64,000 bases of DNA, from assembly GCA_035079385.1 (NCBI GenBank), contig JAVHKY010000052.1:3906001-3970000 (forward strand). Reading direction: 5' to 3'. This DNA is from Aspidiotus rigidus. Taxonomy: Eukaryota > Arthropoda > Insecta > Hemiptera > Diaspididae. Position numbers and translations under genes: made by a program. Of this stretch, positions 22,393-33,729 are shown piece after piece (position 1 is the stretch's first letter; each line of letters starts with the position of its first letter). Under the pieces are notes generated by a model. It did no database searches. It saw nothing but the letters and a program-made list of their open reading frames with translations, and was not told where the DNA came from.

Positions 22393-22794
22393 TTAAACGA
22401 CAACAAACGGTTGGCAATACCCTGTTTTTGAATGCATATAAAACTGAATTTTTGACATGTCGTACGATATGCTTACAATAAATTGATCTCGAAATATAGT
22501 CGTAATTTTCCGCGAAAACGTTCCGTAAAGGTAATGAGTATTTTTGTCATCTCTCGGATCTTGTATATAGACAGCCGTCGTTCGCCTCACATACGCGCCT
22601 TTCATCTTCCTGCACCCGTAATTGCTAACAAAAGTCATTAAATTTTCAAATATTGCTCGTAAACAACAGCCTCCCGTACTTTTGTCACTGCCATTGAAGA
22701 TTACAAATTTATATAACTTCCCAGCGTTTACTATCATACTATATAGTGTACTAAACTTAATATATTTATGTGTTTCGTATTGCTTTATCCCCAA
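22393..22794 (-). CDS. Unidentified 133-codon open frame, possible exon
   Basis: This is one of the longest open frames in the window that is not clearly from a transposon. It has no ATG at its left edge; the listed start is a TTG, and an AG at 22807-22808 (reading GCTGAG|GAATCT on the minus strand) could be a splice acceptor, so it might be an internal or last exon. The frame has five cysteines, including GGCCL and NYGCRKM, a polar middle with YIQDPRDDKNTHY, and ends TGYCQPFVVV before the stop. It shows no membrane segment. I cannot assign a family. A chance frame remains possible. Confidence 0.35.
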   Translation of the reverse strand: MGIKQYETHKYIKFSTLYSMIVNAGKLYKFVIFNGSDKSTGGCCLRAIFENLMTFVSNYGCRKMKGAYVRRTTAVYIQDPRDDKNTHYLYGTFSRKITTIFRDQFIVSISYDMSKIQFYMHSKTGYCQPFVVV

Positions 22795-22829
22795 ATAAGA
22801 TTCCTCAGCGAAAATTAATGAGTTTCATA

Positions 22830-23820
22830 ACTATAATAGTCTGTAGACAATGAAAAGGTTCCAACTGCAGATACTTGATTCGCGTATCAACGGCTTATTA
22901 TGTACAGACGGGTGTTACAGCGGAAATATTTATGTTCTCGATTTACCAATTAGGTACGTTATTCCAGAATGTTTAGAGAAAAACGCCTACATCTTTATGT
23001 ACCTTTCAGTCGTGAGGATATCTCAACTCGTTGCAGAATTTACTAACTCAATGTTACAAATCTCAACTTGTAATGCGTTTTCTGCGTTCTCGGTGGTTTC
23101 AATTTGCTTTTACCGACTCTTCTACGTAGACAGGTGAGGTATTGAACCTGTCGCAAGGTGGACAGGAGGAGGGGGCAGTGATTTTTCTCGAGGTTTTGGA
23201 GGTCCTATATCACAACTAGCATAAAAAAATCAAGTACGCGGAGTTTGTGTAATTTCATTTTTCGTGAAATCGGCAACGGCTTTGCTGAATTTGTGTATTT
23301 TACTTGTTTTTAAAATTCTTGTCTCCAGAAGAAGAAACAGCTTCAGAAGGGTGTTGAAAGTCGTGTTAAAGTATTTTGGAATTGTCTCGCTAAAGTATAT
23401 GATCATTAAAGGAGGTTCCGAACTTAAGCACAAGTAAAAACTCTCTTTTGAAACTGTTTTAATATAATTTGATAAGATATTCTAAGAAAAACTTTATGAC
23501 CATTGAAATTCTTCCAAAAAAAAGTTGAAAAGGGTTTGAATTTGATTAGGAAAGCTTCAAGTTTGTAGGATACTAGAAGCAACATTACGCCTCATATCAA
23601 ATAAAGAGAGAAATTGATTTGAACGTAGGTTTAGCCGTGGTTAAAAATTTAAATTATAAAGAGAGAAATTGTTTGCATACGTTGTCAATGTCATCTGTGA
23701 TGAAATTTTATTTGTTTGCTATTGTTTGTTATCGTGCGTTATAAATGTAGGCCTACTAGTTCGAACCCCCTCAAATTTTTTTTTAGCAGCTCTGTCTGAG
23801 TGTATAGTATTTTTTGTGTG
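22830..23820. other. No recognisable gene; short shared repeat
   Basis: The words 'ttttggaggtcctatatcac' near 23192-23211 recur with one change near 62353-62372 ('ttttggaggtcctagatcac'), preceded in both by a G-rich 'ggaggaggggg' or 'gggggaggagg' block. This suggests another dispersed repeat. Otherwise nothing is recognised. Confidence 0.45.
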
Positions 23821-23829
23821 ATTTAATTA

Positions 23830-24192
23830 CACTACTGAACAGCTATCCTGTTACACAGATTCTATTACGTGATTGTTAGATACTTTTCAACGCTGAACAC
23901 GAATCCGTTGTCCGTTTTTTGCTAGCACGTTACAATTTTTAGTAATCACGATTAAAGTTCTCGTCTACTTGCCGCGCGCTGTCGCGGAACGTAACGAACG
24001 TTTTCGATAGCGACGCTGCTATCGTCGATGTGTTTTGCGACGACGCGCGGCGAGTAAACGAGAACTTTAATCGTGATTACTAAAAATTGTGACGTGCTAG
24101 CAAAAAGCGGACAACGGATTCGTGTTCAGCGTTGAAAAGTATCTAAGAATCACGTAATAGAATATTTGTAACAGGATAGCTGTTCAGTAGTG
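23830..24192. mobile_element. 363-bp palindromic CACTA-type MITE, copy 1
   Basis: It is nearly a full palindrome, with arms of about 155 bases meeting in a GC-rich centre. The ends are CACTACTGAACAGC and its complement, and both sides are flanked by TTA (23827-23829 and 24193-24195). CACTA ends with a 3-bp duplication fit the CACTA/EnSpm group. The subterminal block 'cgctgaacacgaatccgttg' matches copy 2 at 42.2 kb ('cgctgatcacgatgccgttg'). Confidence 0.8.
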
Positions 24193-24224
24193 TTATAGAG
24201 TTTTTTGTGAGCCAAATATCTAAT

Positions 24225-25380
24225 GGGTAAGATTTTTTCGCATGAAATAAAAAGTCAAAAATCACGAAAAAACACAGACTTTAAGCGATTAAGAATAATT
24301 TCACAAAAAAAATCAAAAAATTAACATTAAAAAAGTGCATTTAACGAAAAAACAAAAAAATTACAAAAAATAACTTTTGACCAAAAAATTAATGCATACA
24401 AAAGAAAGCATTGAAAAATTAGAAAGAAAAGAATACTTGGCTTATTTCATATTAATAATAATAATAGTAAGACATTATTATTTTTATTTTAAAAACTTTC
24501 TTCCACAAATAATCAATTTTAATAACATGGAATGAAATGGCTATTTACAGTACATGTGGGGTAGGTGAGGCTTTTCATAACGAGTACATACGTTTGTGGA
24601 ACGAGCAGAGCGAGTAAAGCAATGTATGTACTCGTTATGAAAAGCCTCACCTACCCCACATGTACTGTACAAGGTTTTAAAACACAAATACTTTGAAGAC
24701 AAATTTGTACATCGGTAATATACGTTTTCGTGCGACATGTTTACGTCATAGTTTTTTCGCAACGGTTTTCCGAGTATAAAAGACCATCGGTGACGTTATT
24801 TCATTTTTTTCACACGCTCCGCCGCGCTAATGCTGAAAATCGTTACCTACGTCACTGAAAATCGTTTCGCAAAAACGTACTTACGATGCATGCGTGTTTT
24901 AAAATTGAATTCCAAATCTGACGAGAACAAAAAGATTCAAATCTTTTCATCTGTATTTCTTAAAACAGAGAGAAATTCGAATCTCTTGAGTACTAAATCG
25001 CAGTAAGAAAGAAAGCTTCAAATCTTTTGGGTTCCAGATATCTTGACAAGAGAAAAGAAACCATAGATTGAATTCATGGACTATTGAAGATATTCCTGTA
25101 ATTACCGATAAAAAACAAAAAAAAAAAAAAAAAAAGGAGCGATCGAAATTATTTTAAAAAATTCGAATAATAAATTTCGAAGATGCAAGATACCTTCAAG
25201 TACTTTTTCCTGTTTTCTTGAGAAAACACTAAAAAATTCGGGTATTTTTCTTCTTTTTTCGGGAGAACAATTGAAAATTTCGTGTACTGTACTTTTCGTT
25301 ACCACATTTTATTATTTTATGCTATTTTTCGTTCAAATACCTTTTTATTTTCGTGCAGTTCAATATTCCCCATATCTAAT
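24225..25380. repeat. Probable MULE-derived non-coding element (M1)
   Basis: Its left part (24225-24420, starting 'cgcatgaaataaaaagtc') matches 55935-56140. Its right part (25252-25375, 'tgtactgtacttttcgttacc' and 'cgtgcagttcaatattcccc') matches 56820-56935. In the second locus these two parts flank the SWIM-containing transposase fragment, so M1 may be a deletion copy of that element. It contains the 120-bp palindrome at 24548. Confidence 0.55.
24548..24667. mobile_element. 120-bp perfect palindrome MITE, Tc1/mariner-like
   Basis: Two perfect 44-base arms (24548-24591 and 24624-24667) enclose a 32-base loop. Ends are CAGTACATGTGGGG, flanked by TA on each side (24546-24547 and 24668-24669), as for Tc1/mariner elements. 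The arms have no mismatch, so insertion or arm homogenisation is recent. RNA from it would form a long hairpin. Confidence 0.75.
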
Positions 25381-25484
25381 TGTGAACCATGTCCATGGTA
25401 GGGCAAGTGTTGATAGGAGTGATGCGTTTTTCTTTTGTGTGTGTGAGTGTTTCAAAGAGGTTGTTTTGTTGTGGGTATCCCTAC

Positions 25485-25862
25485 TACGGGTTGGCAGCGC
25501 GCCTCCGGCGTGCCTGACCGACAGCCACGTGTTCATTATATATCTAAGTTTTGTAGATATTTAGATTCCAAAGGTATCTTGCGCCTCAAGGGGTGGATAT
25601 TTTTTACTTGACAATACTTCATTTTTACCAGTAACATTTACTGTGTGGGTTGGAGACAAAATAGAGTGGATACACGCAATATAAATTCCGAAAGAACGCA
25701 AAGAATAAAAACCAATAATTATAAAATCAAATGTGGGTAAGAACCGATTTGCACTGAATACTACTTCTCATAAGAGCTAACTAGACACGTCAAAAAACGG
25801 ACTAATTGATCTATATTTTGCTAGTCCCAATGATTAAGGAAATGGATGGACAGTAGGTAAAA
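25485..25862. repeat. Dispersed repeat of unknown class, copy 1
   Basis: Shared with 39910-40238 and 63790-64000. Common blocks are 'agatattt.gattc/t..aaaggtatcttg', 'cttcatttttacca', 'gtggatacacgc.atataaatt', 'aaaaccaataattataaaatc', and 'aaggaaatggatggacagta' at the right end (25835-25854). No coding potential or clear terminal repeat. It could be a SINE or a short DNA element. Confidence 0.65.
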
Positions 25863-26039
25863 AAACTCTCTGGCGGAGCAAATAAATAACGATCATGTTT
25901 CATGTCTTTCTCTTTCTCAATATACAACAAGTATTTTGCTGTTGAGTATCAGTATGGTCGTGTAAATGGAATATCATCTGTACTATATCTCAATACATAC
26001 CAGGGTAGTTGCACTTATATATCCAGTTCGGAATGTTTA

Positions 26040-26190
26040 AAGCTGATAGCTTTTGGGCGTATGATCTAGTAAAAGTCTGCTTTAGAATATTTCAAGCTAA
26101 TAGCTTTTTGGGGGCATATTCTGGTAGAAGTCTACTTTAGAATATTTCAAGCTAAGAGGTTTAGGGTATTTCAAGCTAATAGCCAGGGTG
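26040..26190. repeat. Short tandem array, about 55-bp unit
   Basis: Two full units and one or two partial units built on 'agaatatttcaagctaatagcttttggggg'-type sequence, with 'gctaatagc' recurring about every 55 bases. The next stretch (26190-26340) is rich in 'agccgaaagc' words, as is 51970-52130. Confidence 0.6.
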
Positions 26191-26344
26191 TTGCAGCCAG
26201 CCGAAAGCTGAAAGCTATATTCAGCCGTATTTTTGTGGTATTTGGCTTCAGCTTTTTCAAAGCCGTATGCTTTCGGCTGTCAGCCCAAAACAGAATTAAG
26301 CCATATTTTTTTGGCTTCTGTCGGCTGACGATGATTTTATGGTT

Positions 26345-26591
26345 GAAGGGTACATGGGAAAAAAGAGGGAATGTCGCATAGATTTTCGCGCAAAAACTCG
26401 TCAAAAAGTCGTAGTTCTAAGTTCCAGTCTTTGGCAATTGACATGGTCTTGCGCTAAAATTATGTCTAGACATATTTTTAGTGCGAAACCATGTCAATAG
26501 CAAAAGACTGAAACGTAGAACTACGACATTTTTACGTGTTTTTGGAAAATGAAAAAAAACGGACTTTCCTCATTTTTTCCCTGTACCCTTC
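26345..26591. mobile_element. 247-bp foldback MITE with GGTT duplication
   Basis: The left end GAAGGGTACATGGGAAAAAA matches the right end's complement with a one-base gap. GGTT lies on both sides (26341-26344 and 26592-26595). Inner arms such as 'gtcgtagttcta' and 'tagaactacgac' also pair, so most of it is a palindrome. The superfamily is not assigned. Confidence 0.7.
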
Positions 26592-26599
26592 GGTTCTTT

Positions 26600-27060
26600 T
26601 GGCATGTAATTGTAACCCCAGTTGTAATTATTGGAGTAGACTATCATAAATAATCTCAAAAAAATAAATGAATTGGCGGAACCGATTTACAGCGTTCATA
26701 ACGAAAGGTTGCAGTTTTTAGAAAAATTCCTTTAATGGATGAAAGCATGGGAATCAAAATCAGGAGCAGGACTGATTCGCGCAATATATGCTGGGGACGA
26801 GAGAAGTACATGTTTTCATGTTATTCTTTGCACATATTATGGTTTGTTCCGAGAAAGTCTTAGAAAAAACCTCAAAAATATTACGAAGAAGGCCCTACGT
26901 CTTTTTTCCAACAGACATCATCAACTTTGTCTATAAGAGAAAGTATAAATTATCGATCTGGTCTGCTAGCCGAAGGTGAATGACCATAAGAAGTCGACTG
27001 GTACCATGGTGAGCTGTCCGGTAATACTACTCTATAGAGGAACGTATCATGTCTATAGAG
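26600..27060. other. No recognisable feature
   Basis: Unique-looking sequence; the overlapping frames at 26739-26979 have no motif. Confidence 0.4.
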
Positions 27061-27069
27061 AGTGTGCAA

Positions 27070-27277
27070 CTAATCTTCGCCTAGTACTTTCCGAACTGCG
27101 CGCGTAGTGTGCAAGATTGCAGCCTTTTGGATGGCTCGTACTTCTGTCCATCTGCATCCAAGTTCGAGCAAGTTTTGTACGGTGGTTTTTAGGTAGGTTC
27201 CTGTTGTTGATATTACGATTGGCAATGTTCTAAATTTCATCCGCCACTGTTTCTCCAGTTCTACGCTCAACTCCTTG

Positions 27278-27280
<3 letters not shown>
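27070..27280 (-). pseudogene. Non-LTR retrotransposon C-terminal fragment
   Basis: On the minus strand the frame reads YKELSVELEKQWRMK, then LPIVISTTGTYLKTT, then LLELGCRWTEVRAIQK and HTTRAVRKVLG followed by a stop. This follows the C-terminal pattern of several LINE families (K-Y-x-D-L-x-x-E-x-x-R-x-W, V-x-P-V-V-I-G-A-x-G-x-x-P, I-Q-K-x-x-L-L-G-T-A-x-I-L-R-K-V-L). It is fused at its start to a GAA/TTC microsatellite at 27281. Only about 70 residues are left, so the clade is not fixed. Confidence 0.65.
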
Positions 27281-27309
<29 letters not shown>

Positions 27310-27322
27310 CTTCTTCTTCTTC
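27281..27322. repeat. (TTC)n microsatellite
   Basis: About 14 uninterrupted TTC units directly abutting the LINE fragment. Confidence 0.95.
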
Positions 27323-27339
27323 TCATTATTATACATGAT

Positions 27340-29380
27340 CCAAAGTGCTCCGGGTGCTTTTATAATTTAGTTTCTCGCACTCAAAGCACCCTAATCTCAA
27401 GTTCGTATAAGTAATGAAAAACGTGACTCGCTCGTAGCAACTTTTTTTCGATCCAAATTACTTGAAAACAGAGATCTATGACTTAATTTACTCACATTTT
27501 TCAGTAGACTGAGTTTATTGCGCTGATATTGTTTTCGTAAATGTAGAAGCCTCTTTCGAGTAATTTTTCAACTCTAAAAATAAGATCATTTTTGCGAACC
27601 AAACCTTTGAATATTTATAGTCCCCATGGAAAATGTTCCCAAGTTCATGAAGTTGGTCAAAACCCCGCGCCCTCCTCAGAATTACTGTTTCTTAGATGAA
27701 CATCTCCGTTGAACGTGGTGCCAGAAAATTTTCCCTAGTTACGGTTGCGGTAAAAACAAGTTCTATGAAAATTATGAATGTTTTCTATGCACTTTTAAAA
27801 AATTTCGTTCTCCGCTCCATTCACGGACGTAAATGGGTTACGATCATAAAAGAATACATTTCGCGATACGTGCACATACCTATGTGAATTGGAGACTTTT
27901 GTCGTTCAACCCTTTCTCTTTTTGCGTGGGTTGAGTCACAATGAAACTCTTTCGATGACACGCGGGTTCGTTTGTCATTATTTTCTTCCTCACACAACCA
28001 CGCTTGTTATTGTTGCGTCGTTTTCTCTGTCATCAGCACGTGAAATTTCAAATTCAACATTACAAAACAGAATGGCTCATTGACGCGACATCGACACGCG
28101 CTTTTTAACGGTCATAAAAGAAGGATAAACGATGCATTTCTCGCAAAACGCGCGCTGTCGGGCGTCATTTTGTCTGGTTGATAAATTTCTACCGCGCCAG
28201 CTAAGCATACAGTTTAATGTTACCGCGAGCAGAACTATTTTATAATTGGAAATGTAATCGTTCTCATTTGAATATTCTATGTAAGCGCCGGAAACGTCAC
28301 AGAACGTTTTACGAGGTATTATTGCTAAACGGAGTAACGAAAGAATGCGATAAAGATTTGCGCAAACTTCGCAAATTGTGTAGGAATTCTACATTGGGCG
28401 GGAAAAAGTTTGCCTTCTTTAAAAATACGTTACATCTTTTTTTGATGGAAAAGTAGCAGAATAATTTAATGTATGCAGATTATGCAGAAAAAACGGAGAC
28501 CCAAATTTTAATTAGTCGACGAAAAGTGTGTTTTACGACGGTATAGAAAGCGTGGTCTGAAACTGTAGAGTACACCAAATGGCGAGAAAAACGTGTACAA
28601 TTTGTTTAAAAAATATATGCGCGATGACTATTAAATTTCGTCTTTTTGTACGAGTATGTAGTCGTTGAGTACGCGTTAGCCTTTAGAAATAACCTCAAGA
28701 TGAGTAACTTTCACGCACATACCTTCTTATACAGCGAAGACACATGGACTAAAATTGACTTTGGATAAGTAAGACATTTATCTCGTTTGCGTTTATTCTT
28801 GTTCACAGATTATTTGAAATTAGTTTCGTTTATTTCAAATTTGAGCTAACTCTTTTCGTAAGAACTTCTTAGAAATTAACGTTCAGAATAAGATAATATA
28901 GAGTATAATTGATAAACCTTACTGGAAACTGTCACTGATTATTTTCAGGATATTATTAAATTTTTTCACTTTTCACATTAAACCACTTATTTCAATGTTT
29001 GTCAAACTTTCAGAGCCCTCACCCACCTCACCCACTCTAGCATTGCTGAAAATCTAATGTTACATCAATTTAACACCCTATACTTGTATTTGGAATTTGA
29101 AATTACCGGAGTTGACTCGACTATCGTGGCGTACAATATAAAACTTTTCTTGTATTGTATTTCATTTCTTCCATTTTTTCCCCATTTTTTTTTTTTTTTT
29201 GGCCTGAATATTCAAAATTTTTCCGCCTTAGGCAGGTGCTTGTTATGCCTTGCTGTAAAAACGTCATCACTGTTCGACAACTCAAGTTTCATTCCCTTGC
29301 TCCATTAACCCTTTCCTCAGACAGTTACGCATCAATATTACAAGTCTTGTTTTAAGGGTGTGCTTTACGTGTGAAAATAT
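27340..29380. other. No recognisable gene
   Basis: AT-rich sequence. The frame 28217-28456 is basic and rather Cys- and Lys-rich but shows no known motif. There is a poly-T run near 29190. Confidence 0.45.
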
Positions 29381-29384
29381 GCTC

Positions 29385-29710
29385 GTAAAACATGGTACCG
29401 AAAATCACATTTTACAGCTCGAATTTTTAACGGATCTTTCTGAATAATTGAAATGTTTTTCAGAAAGGTCTCACGAGGAGCGCTATCGAAGCAGAATAGA
29501 AATTTTTTTTCAATTCATTTTCAATTAAACGTTGAAATTGGTAGAAATTCGTCTATTTTCTGACGAGAGTGAAATTCTTCTGGAGCCAAAATTCAGGATT
29601 CTGTTCCAATAGCGCCTTTTGTTGAACCCTTCTGTAAAACATTTCCAAAGATCGAAAAAAATCGTCGGAAAACGGAGACCTGAGATGTGATCTTGCAAAA
29701 TCATTCCTCG
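29385..29710. mobile_element. Decayed foldback element
   Basis: The arm 'gaaatgtttttcagaaaggt...agcgctatcg' (29449-29495) pairs imperfectly with 'caatagcgcc...cccttctgtaaaacatttcc' (29607-29646). Pairing extends outward through 'gatcttt' and 'aaatcaca'. There are many mismatches and no clear target duplication, so it is old. Confidence 0.5.
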
Positions 29711-29719
29711 TCATTTGTT

Positions 29720-31300
29720 ACGAGGACTACCCACGCGCGCCCGACAAGCGTCGCGTAGTGACCGCTGGCTTCCCAAACCTTGCAGGGTTTTTGGGAACGT
29801 TTATGCAACTCATTGTATACCGTTTCGGAGTTTCCAAACAAGTAAAGCCGACTTAAGGGTGTCTTAACTCGTGATAATCTTATCAAAACCGAATAATTCT
29901 CGAGAACTAAGAAAAGACCGCGATATCATTCTGAGTAGCCACTACTCGTGATATTGGCGTACCTTGTTCGCAATTTTAAACTACGAAACTAGGTCAGATT
30001 GACTCTTTAAGAATAATATTGTCAGGATAATTTCTTTTTGTCATTTATTAGGGTGATATCCACATTCGAAACGATTTTTATCTGGAACAACGATATTCGT
30101 ACTCGAGTTATAATATTTTTGTTGTTTGTCCATTTCTCACTCTTCAGAGGTATGCTTGCATTACGATCGATATTTTTTGTATCAACAAAATTTCCTCAAA
30201 TTAAGGTAACAAATTGCGAATGAATGAATAATAATTTGTTGTCGATAGAAAATTCGGACTCTATGTCGATTGTATTTTGATTGGTCCTTACGCTTAAAAA
30301 AAAGGTCAAAATTTTCTTTAAATGCTTTTATGGGATAAATATGTGCTCTCGTCTGATTGTAAATCACTAAAAAAATGTACGCACATGTAATGAGAAGAGA
30401 TTACATTATGCGACGACGAAGTATTGCTTATTTTCTTCTTTATGTTGCACAGTATTTACGGCAAATGCGGAAACAATTTCAGTAACGTATACGATTCCCG
30501 GGTTGCATACCGTGAAGGAGCTACGAAATCGATGCAACACGTTTTCTCGCTTTTCGATTATTGAAATTACAAATGTATTTTCTTTCTCTTCGCTCTCTAG
30601 TGGTTCTTATGTTCATCATTATTATACGTCAATTCCTCACGAATCAATGCAAATTGGAGTTTTACGTGAATCTTTTTAGAAATGCGTATGTTGTAAGTTT
30701 AAAATACGCACTTGTAAACACTAACAGTTCCTAATGCACATGTTCATTTTATCCGAATTTTTATATGAGAAATAAGATATTGCTCAGATTTTTGACTCGA
30801 GAGATAGCGATGTGAATTTGGGAGAGAGGGGCCGTAACAACCTCATTATAATAATGGTTTCATTGTAACTGAAAATTTATTTGAACGCCTTCAATATTAT
30901 GCGATGAATTCTATGATTGTGATGATTATATGATCCTGAGAATAGTGACTCAAAAGATCTATATTTAAATCGGTTCATGTGCTATTTGATGAATGGGCTA
31001 ATTAAGTATAAATTAATTTTATACATTATAACAAGCCTGCTCTCGAGTTTTCCATCGAGGGTCTTTTATCGAATATGATTTGTTTCTGACGGGCTCACCA
31101 GCAGCTACTATAATGAGCTTCATTCATCTGCTCTGATGGGCAAATTAATGCGGACTGTACAAATAATAACTGTAGCCATAATTTGAGTTCTTATTCGAAG
31201 AAAACAATAACGTAGTTTTTTTATCTCGTAAATGCGACGTTTCTGCCTATTTGTTCTACTCCAGTTTCAACAGAATAGCTCTCTTTGAGTTCAAATTGAT
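29720..31300. other. No recognisable gene
   Basis: AT-rich, unique-looking sequence with chance frames only. Confidence 0.45.
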
Positions 31301-31304
31301 ACCC

Positions 31305-32180
31305 AACCAGGTATAGAGGTAGAGCCATACTCCTGACTTAGTCAGGGGCTAGATGGCCGTGAGGCCTTTGCGGCCTACGTACATAGGATGAAGAATTAAT
31401 AGAGGGGCAGAAGAAGACTGTAGATATAGCGACGGAAGACCAGTAATTCTAATAGCTGCCAAGACCGATAGCCTGGATTACATCCGGCAAACAGTGCAGA
31501 AGCTGTTGGATGAAGAGAGAGCGAAGAAACAATGGATATTGAGGAGATGAAAAAATGCGAGTTCAAATCACAATTTTGTAAAGTCTGCAAAAGCTTAATT
31601 GTAAATGATGGTTAGGGTTCTAAAATACCAAGGTAAAAGAAGTCTGTCAGAAATCTGTTGATGCAAAACTGTAACATAAAGTTAGTGTCCGGAAGCAAAA
31701 CCGCTGTACTGAAGTAGTTAATGAGCACAGAAAAAATACGGCTTATTGGAGTTAGATCAGGCTAAGTAAGGGAGCGAACGTGCGGAGCAAAAGAGCTCTG
31801 GGGAGCTAGTTAACCTAACTTACAAAAGAAAAAAAGAGAAAAAGTATAGGTCTAAAATATTGTATGTTGTAAGGCTACCTAGCTCCCCGGGGCCCATCCT
31901 TAGCCCAGTATGACTCAGTGTAAGCCTAGTATAAAGTTAGAATAAGAGTATTATACTGCATGGGACGGAGGAGGTATAGACCTAGTAAAATGTTAGTGTT
32001 CGAACAGTGTAATATTACGAGAAATTGATGGGGGGCAGCTCGGAGATTTTGGAGTTAGGTATAAGGTTCATACAGTATAGGACGGAGGAAATCGATGCCT
32101 AGTAAAAGCTGAGTATAAAATTAATATACATATAGTGTAACACTTCAAACAACGGAGAGGGGAGCACTGGTCCCTCAAAG
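31305..32180. repeat. Repeat region related to the minisatellite family (H6)
   Basis: At 31920-32130 the words 'cctagtataaagttag' and 'gcctagtaaaa' recur together with 'gggacggaggag' or 'ggacggaggaaat' about 100 bases apart. The 'cctagtataaa' words are also part of the copies at 47.7 and 57.7-58.3 kb. The left part (31305-31400) has two short hairpins (cctgacttagtcagg; aggcctttgcggcct). Confidence 0.45.
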
Positions 32181-32199
32181 GAGGGAGAAACTCTCAGAT

Positions 32200-32950
32200 T
32201 TTTGAATTAGAGTAGGGTTCAGCAAAGACACGGAACGTGTCAAAAAATTCAAATTGTTCAACTGAAATTCCCTCCTTGATCTGCTCATGGCAGTTCATAT
32301 TTGGTTTGTACTCTTTCGTTTAGTTCTCCGTGGAATTCGACGGAGTTGTACAACCGTAGAAAGGTTCTAGCTAAGGAAGGGGGGAGGGAAATGGACTTGG
32401 TCGAAAAATGTTTCAAATGTCCATCAAAATGTTGTCCTCAATGAGAAAACTCGAAACCCCAAAAATTGCACCCATCCGCTCACCCACATGGGCTGCAGAG
32501 TCATTTTTAGGCCTAAAATCCAAATGGTTGTCTCTCAAGCAATAATGATCGCACAGCAATATAACTTGGGGAAATTTTAGTATATGTGAACGTTCATCCA
32601 TGGTATTTTTTTCAAAAAAAAATCATTCGTATTTTCCCTAGTTTCTAGCAATAACAAAACTTCAAACTCGAATGTTTAAAAAAAAAAGGGGGAGGAACCT
32701 GGGGAAAATCATTCATTTGAAGCGTCATACCCTCTACTACGACATAAACTATAGCACCACAGTCCTCAAAGAGGTTGAACATTCCCAAAAAAATCAATAT
32801 TAATGAATTTCTGTGATTTTTCCATGAATAGCGGGGTGAACTACGACTGTTACCGCAATAGACCGCGTGAAATCAATGGTCAATGTTCGAGCTGAAAATA
32901 CGCACTCCTGCGTGGGATGAAAAGGGAATGTACATAGACCAAAAATATAC
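32200..32950. other. No recognisable gene
   Basis: AT-rich, with an A10 run near 32680. Nothing is recognised. Confidence 0.4.
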
Positions 32951-32961
32951 GAGTATTTTCA

Positions 32962-33720
32962 GTATTTCGTTTATCGATTTGGTCAATTCCTATGTAAATA
33001 TATCCACGGATTAGGTGGAGTGCGTTAGATTGAGAAAAATAGTTGAAAAATTCTACAGTCGCTGGAACAGTCTGAAAACAGTAGAGAAGTGAGAAAATCC
33101 ACTTTTTCATCCTGGAGGACCGTGAGTTTTGATATTTCATCCATCAATTAGGTCGATTTGGATGTAAACACATTCACCGAGTTCGAAAAAAAAAATCAAA
33201 ACATTCTCCAGCCGCTGAAACATTCTGGCAGTGACCAATAATCGAGAAAATCCAGTTTTTCACCCTGGAAGACCGTGAGTTTTGGTATTTCGTTCATCGA
33301 TTTTAATATAAACACGTCAACCGAGTTTGAAAAAACTAGTCAATAAATTCTCCAGTCGCTGGAACGGTTTTGAAATTGTAAGAAATCGAGCGAATCTACT
33401 TTTTCAACTTACAGAACTGCAATTTTTTGCATATTTCGCTAATCAATTGGGTCAATTTTAATATAAACACATCCGCCCAGTGGGAAATAATAGTCAATAA
33501 ATTCTCCAGCCACTGGAACGTTCGGGAAATGACAAATAATCTTTTCCACCCTGGAGGACTGTGAATTTTAGTATTTCGTTCATCAATTTTTAAATCACGG
33601 TTCTTCGAGTCGAAAAAGTAGATATTTTCAATTTTTCATTTTCAGACTATTCCAGTGACTGGAGAATTAAATGACTATTTTTTCCAAACTCGGCGGAGGT
33701 ATTTACATAAAAATTGACCC
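32962..33720. repeat. Tandem satellite of about 140-170 bp, last unit inverted
   Basis: Unit starts marked by '(g/a)tatttc(g/a)t' fall at 32962, 33132, 33285, 33431 and 33571, spacings of 170, 153, 146 and 140. Each unit has 'tctccag(t/c)c(g/a)ctgg(a)ac' in the middle and 'accctgga(g/a)ga(c)(c)(g)tgagttt' before the next start. From about 33600 to 33720 the same unit appears reverse-complemented (for example 'ccagtgactggagaatt' and 'ccaaactcggcgg'). Confidence 0.8.
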
Positions 33721-33729
33721 GTTTTCTCG

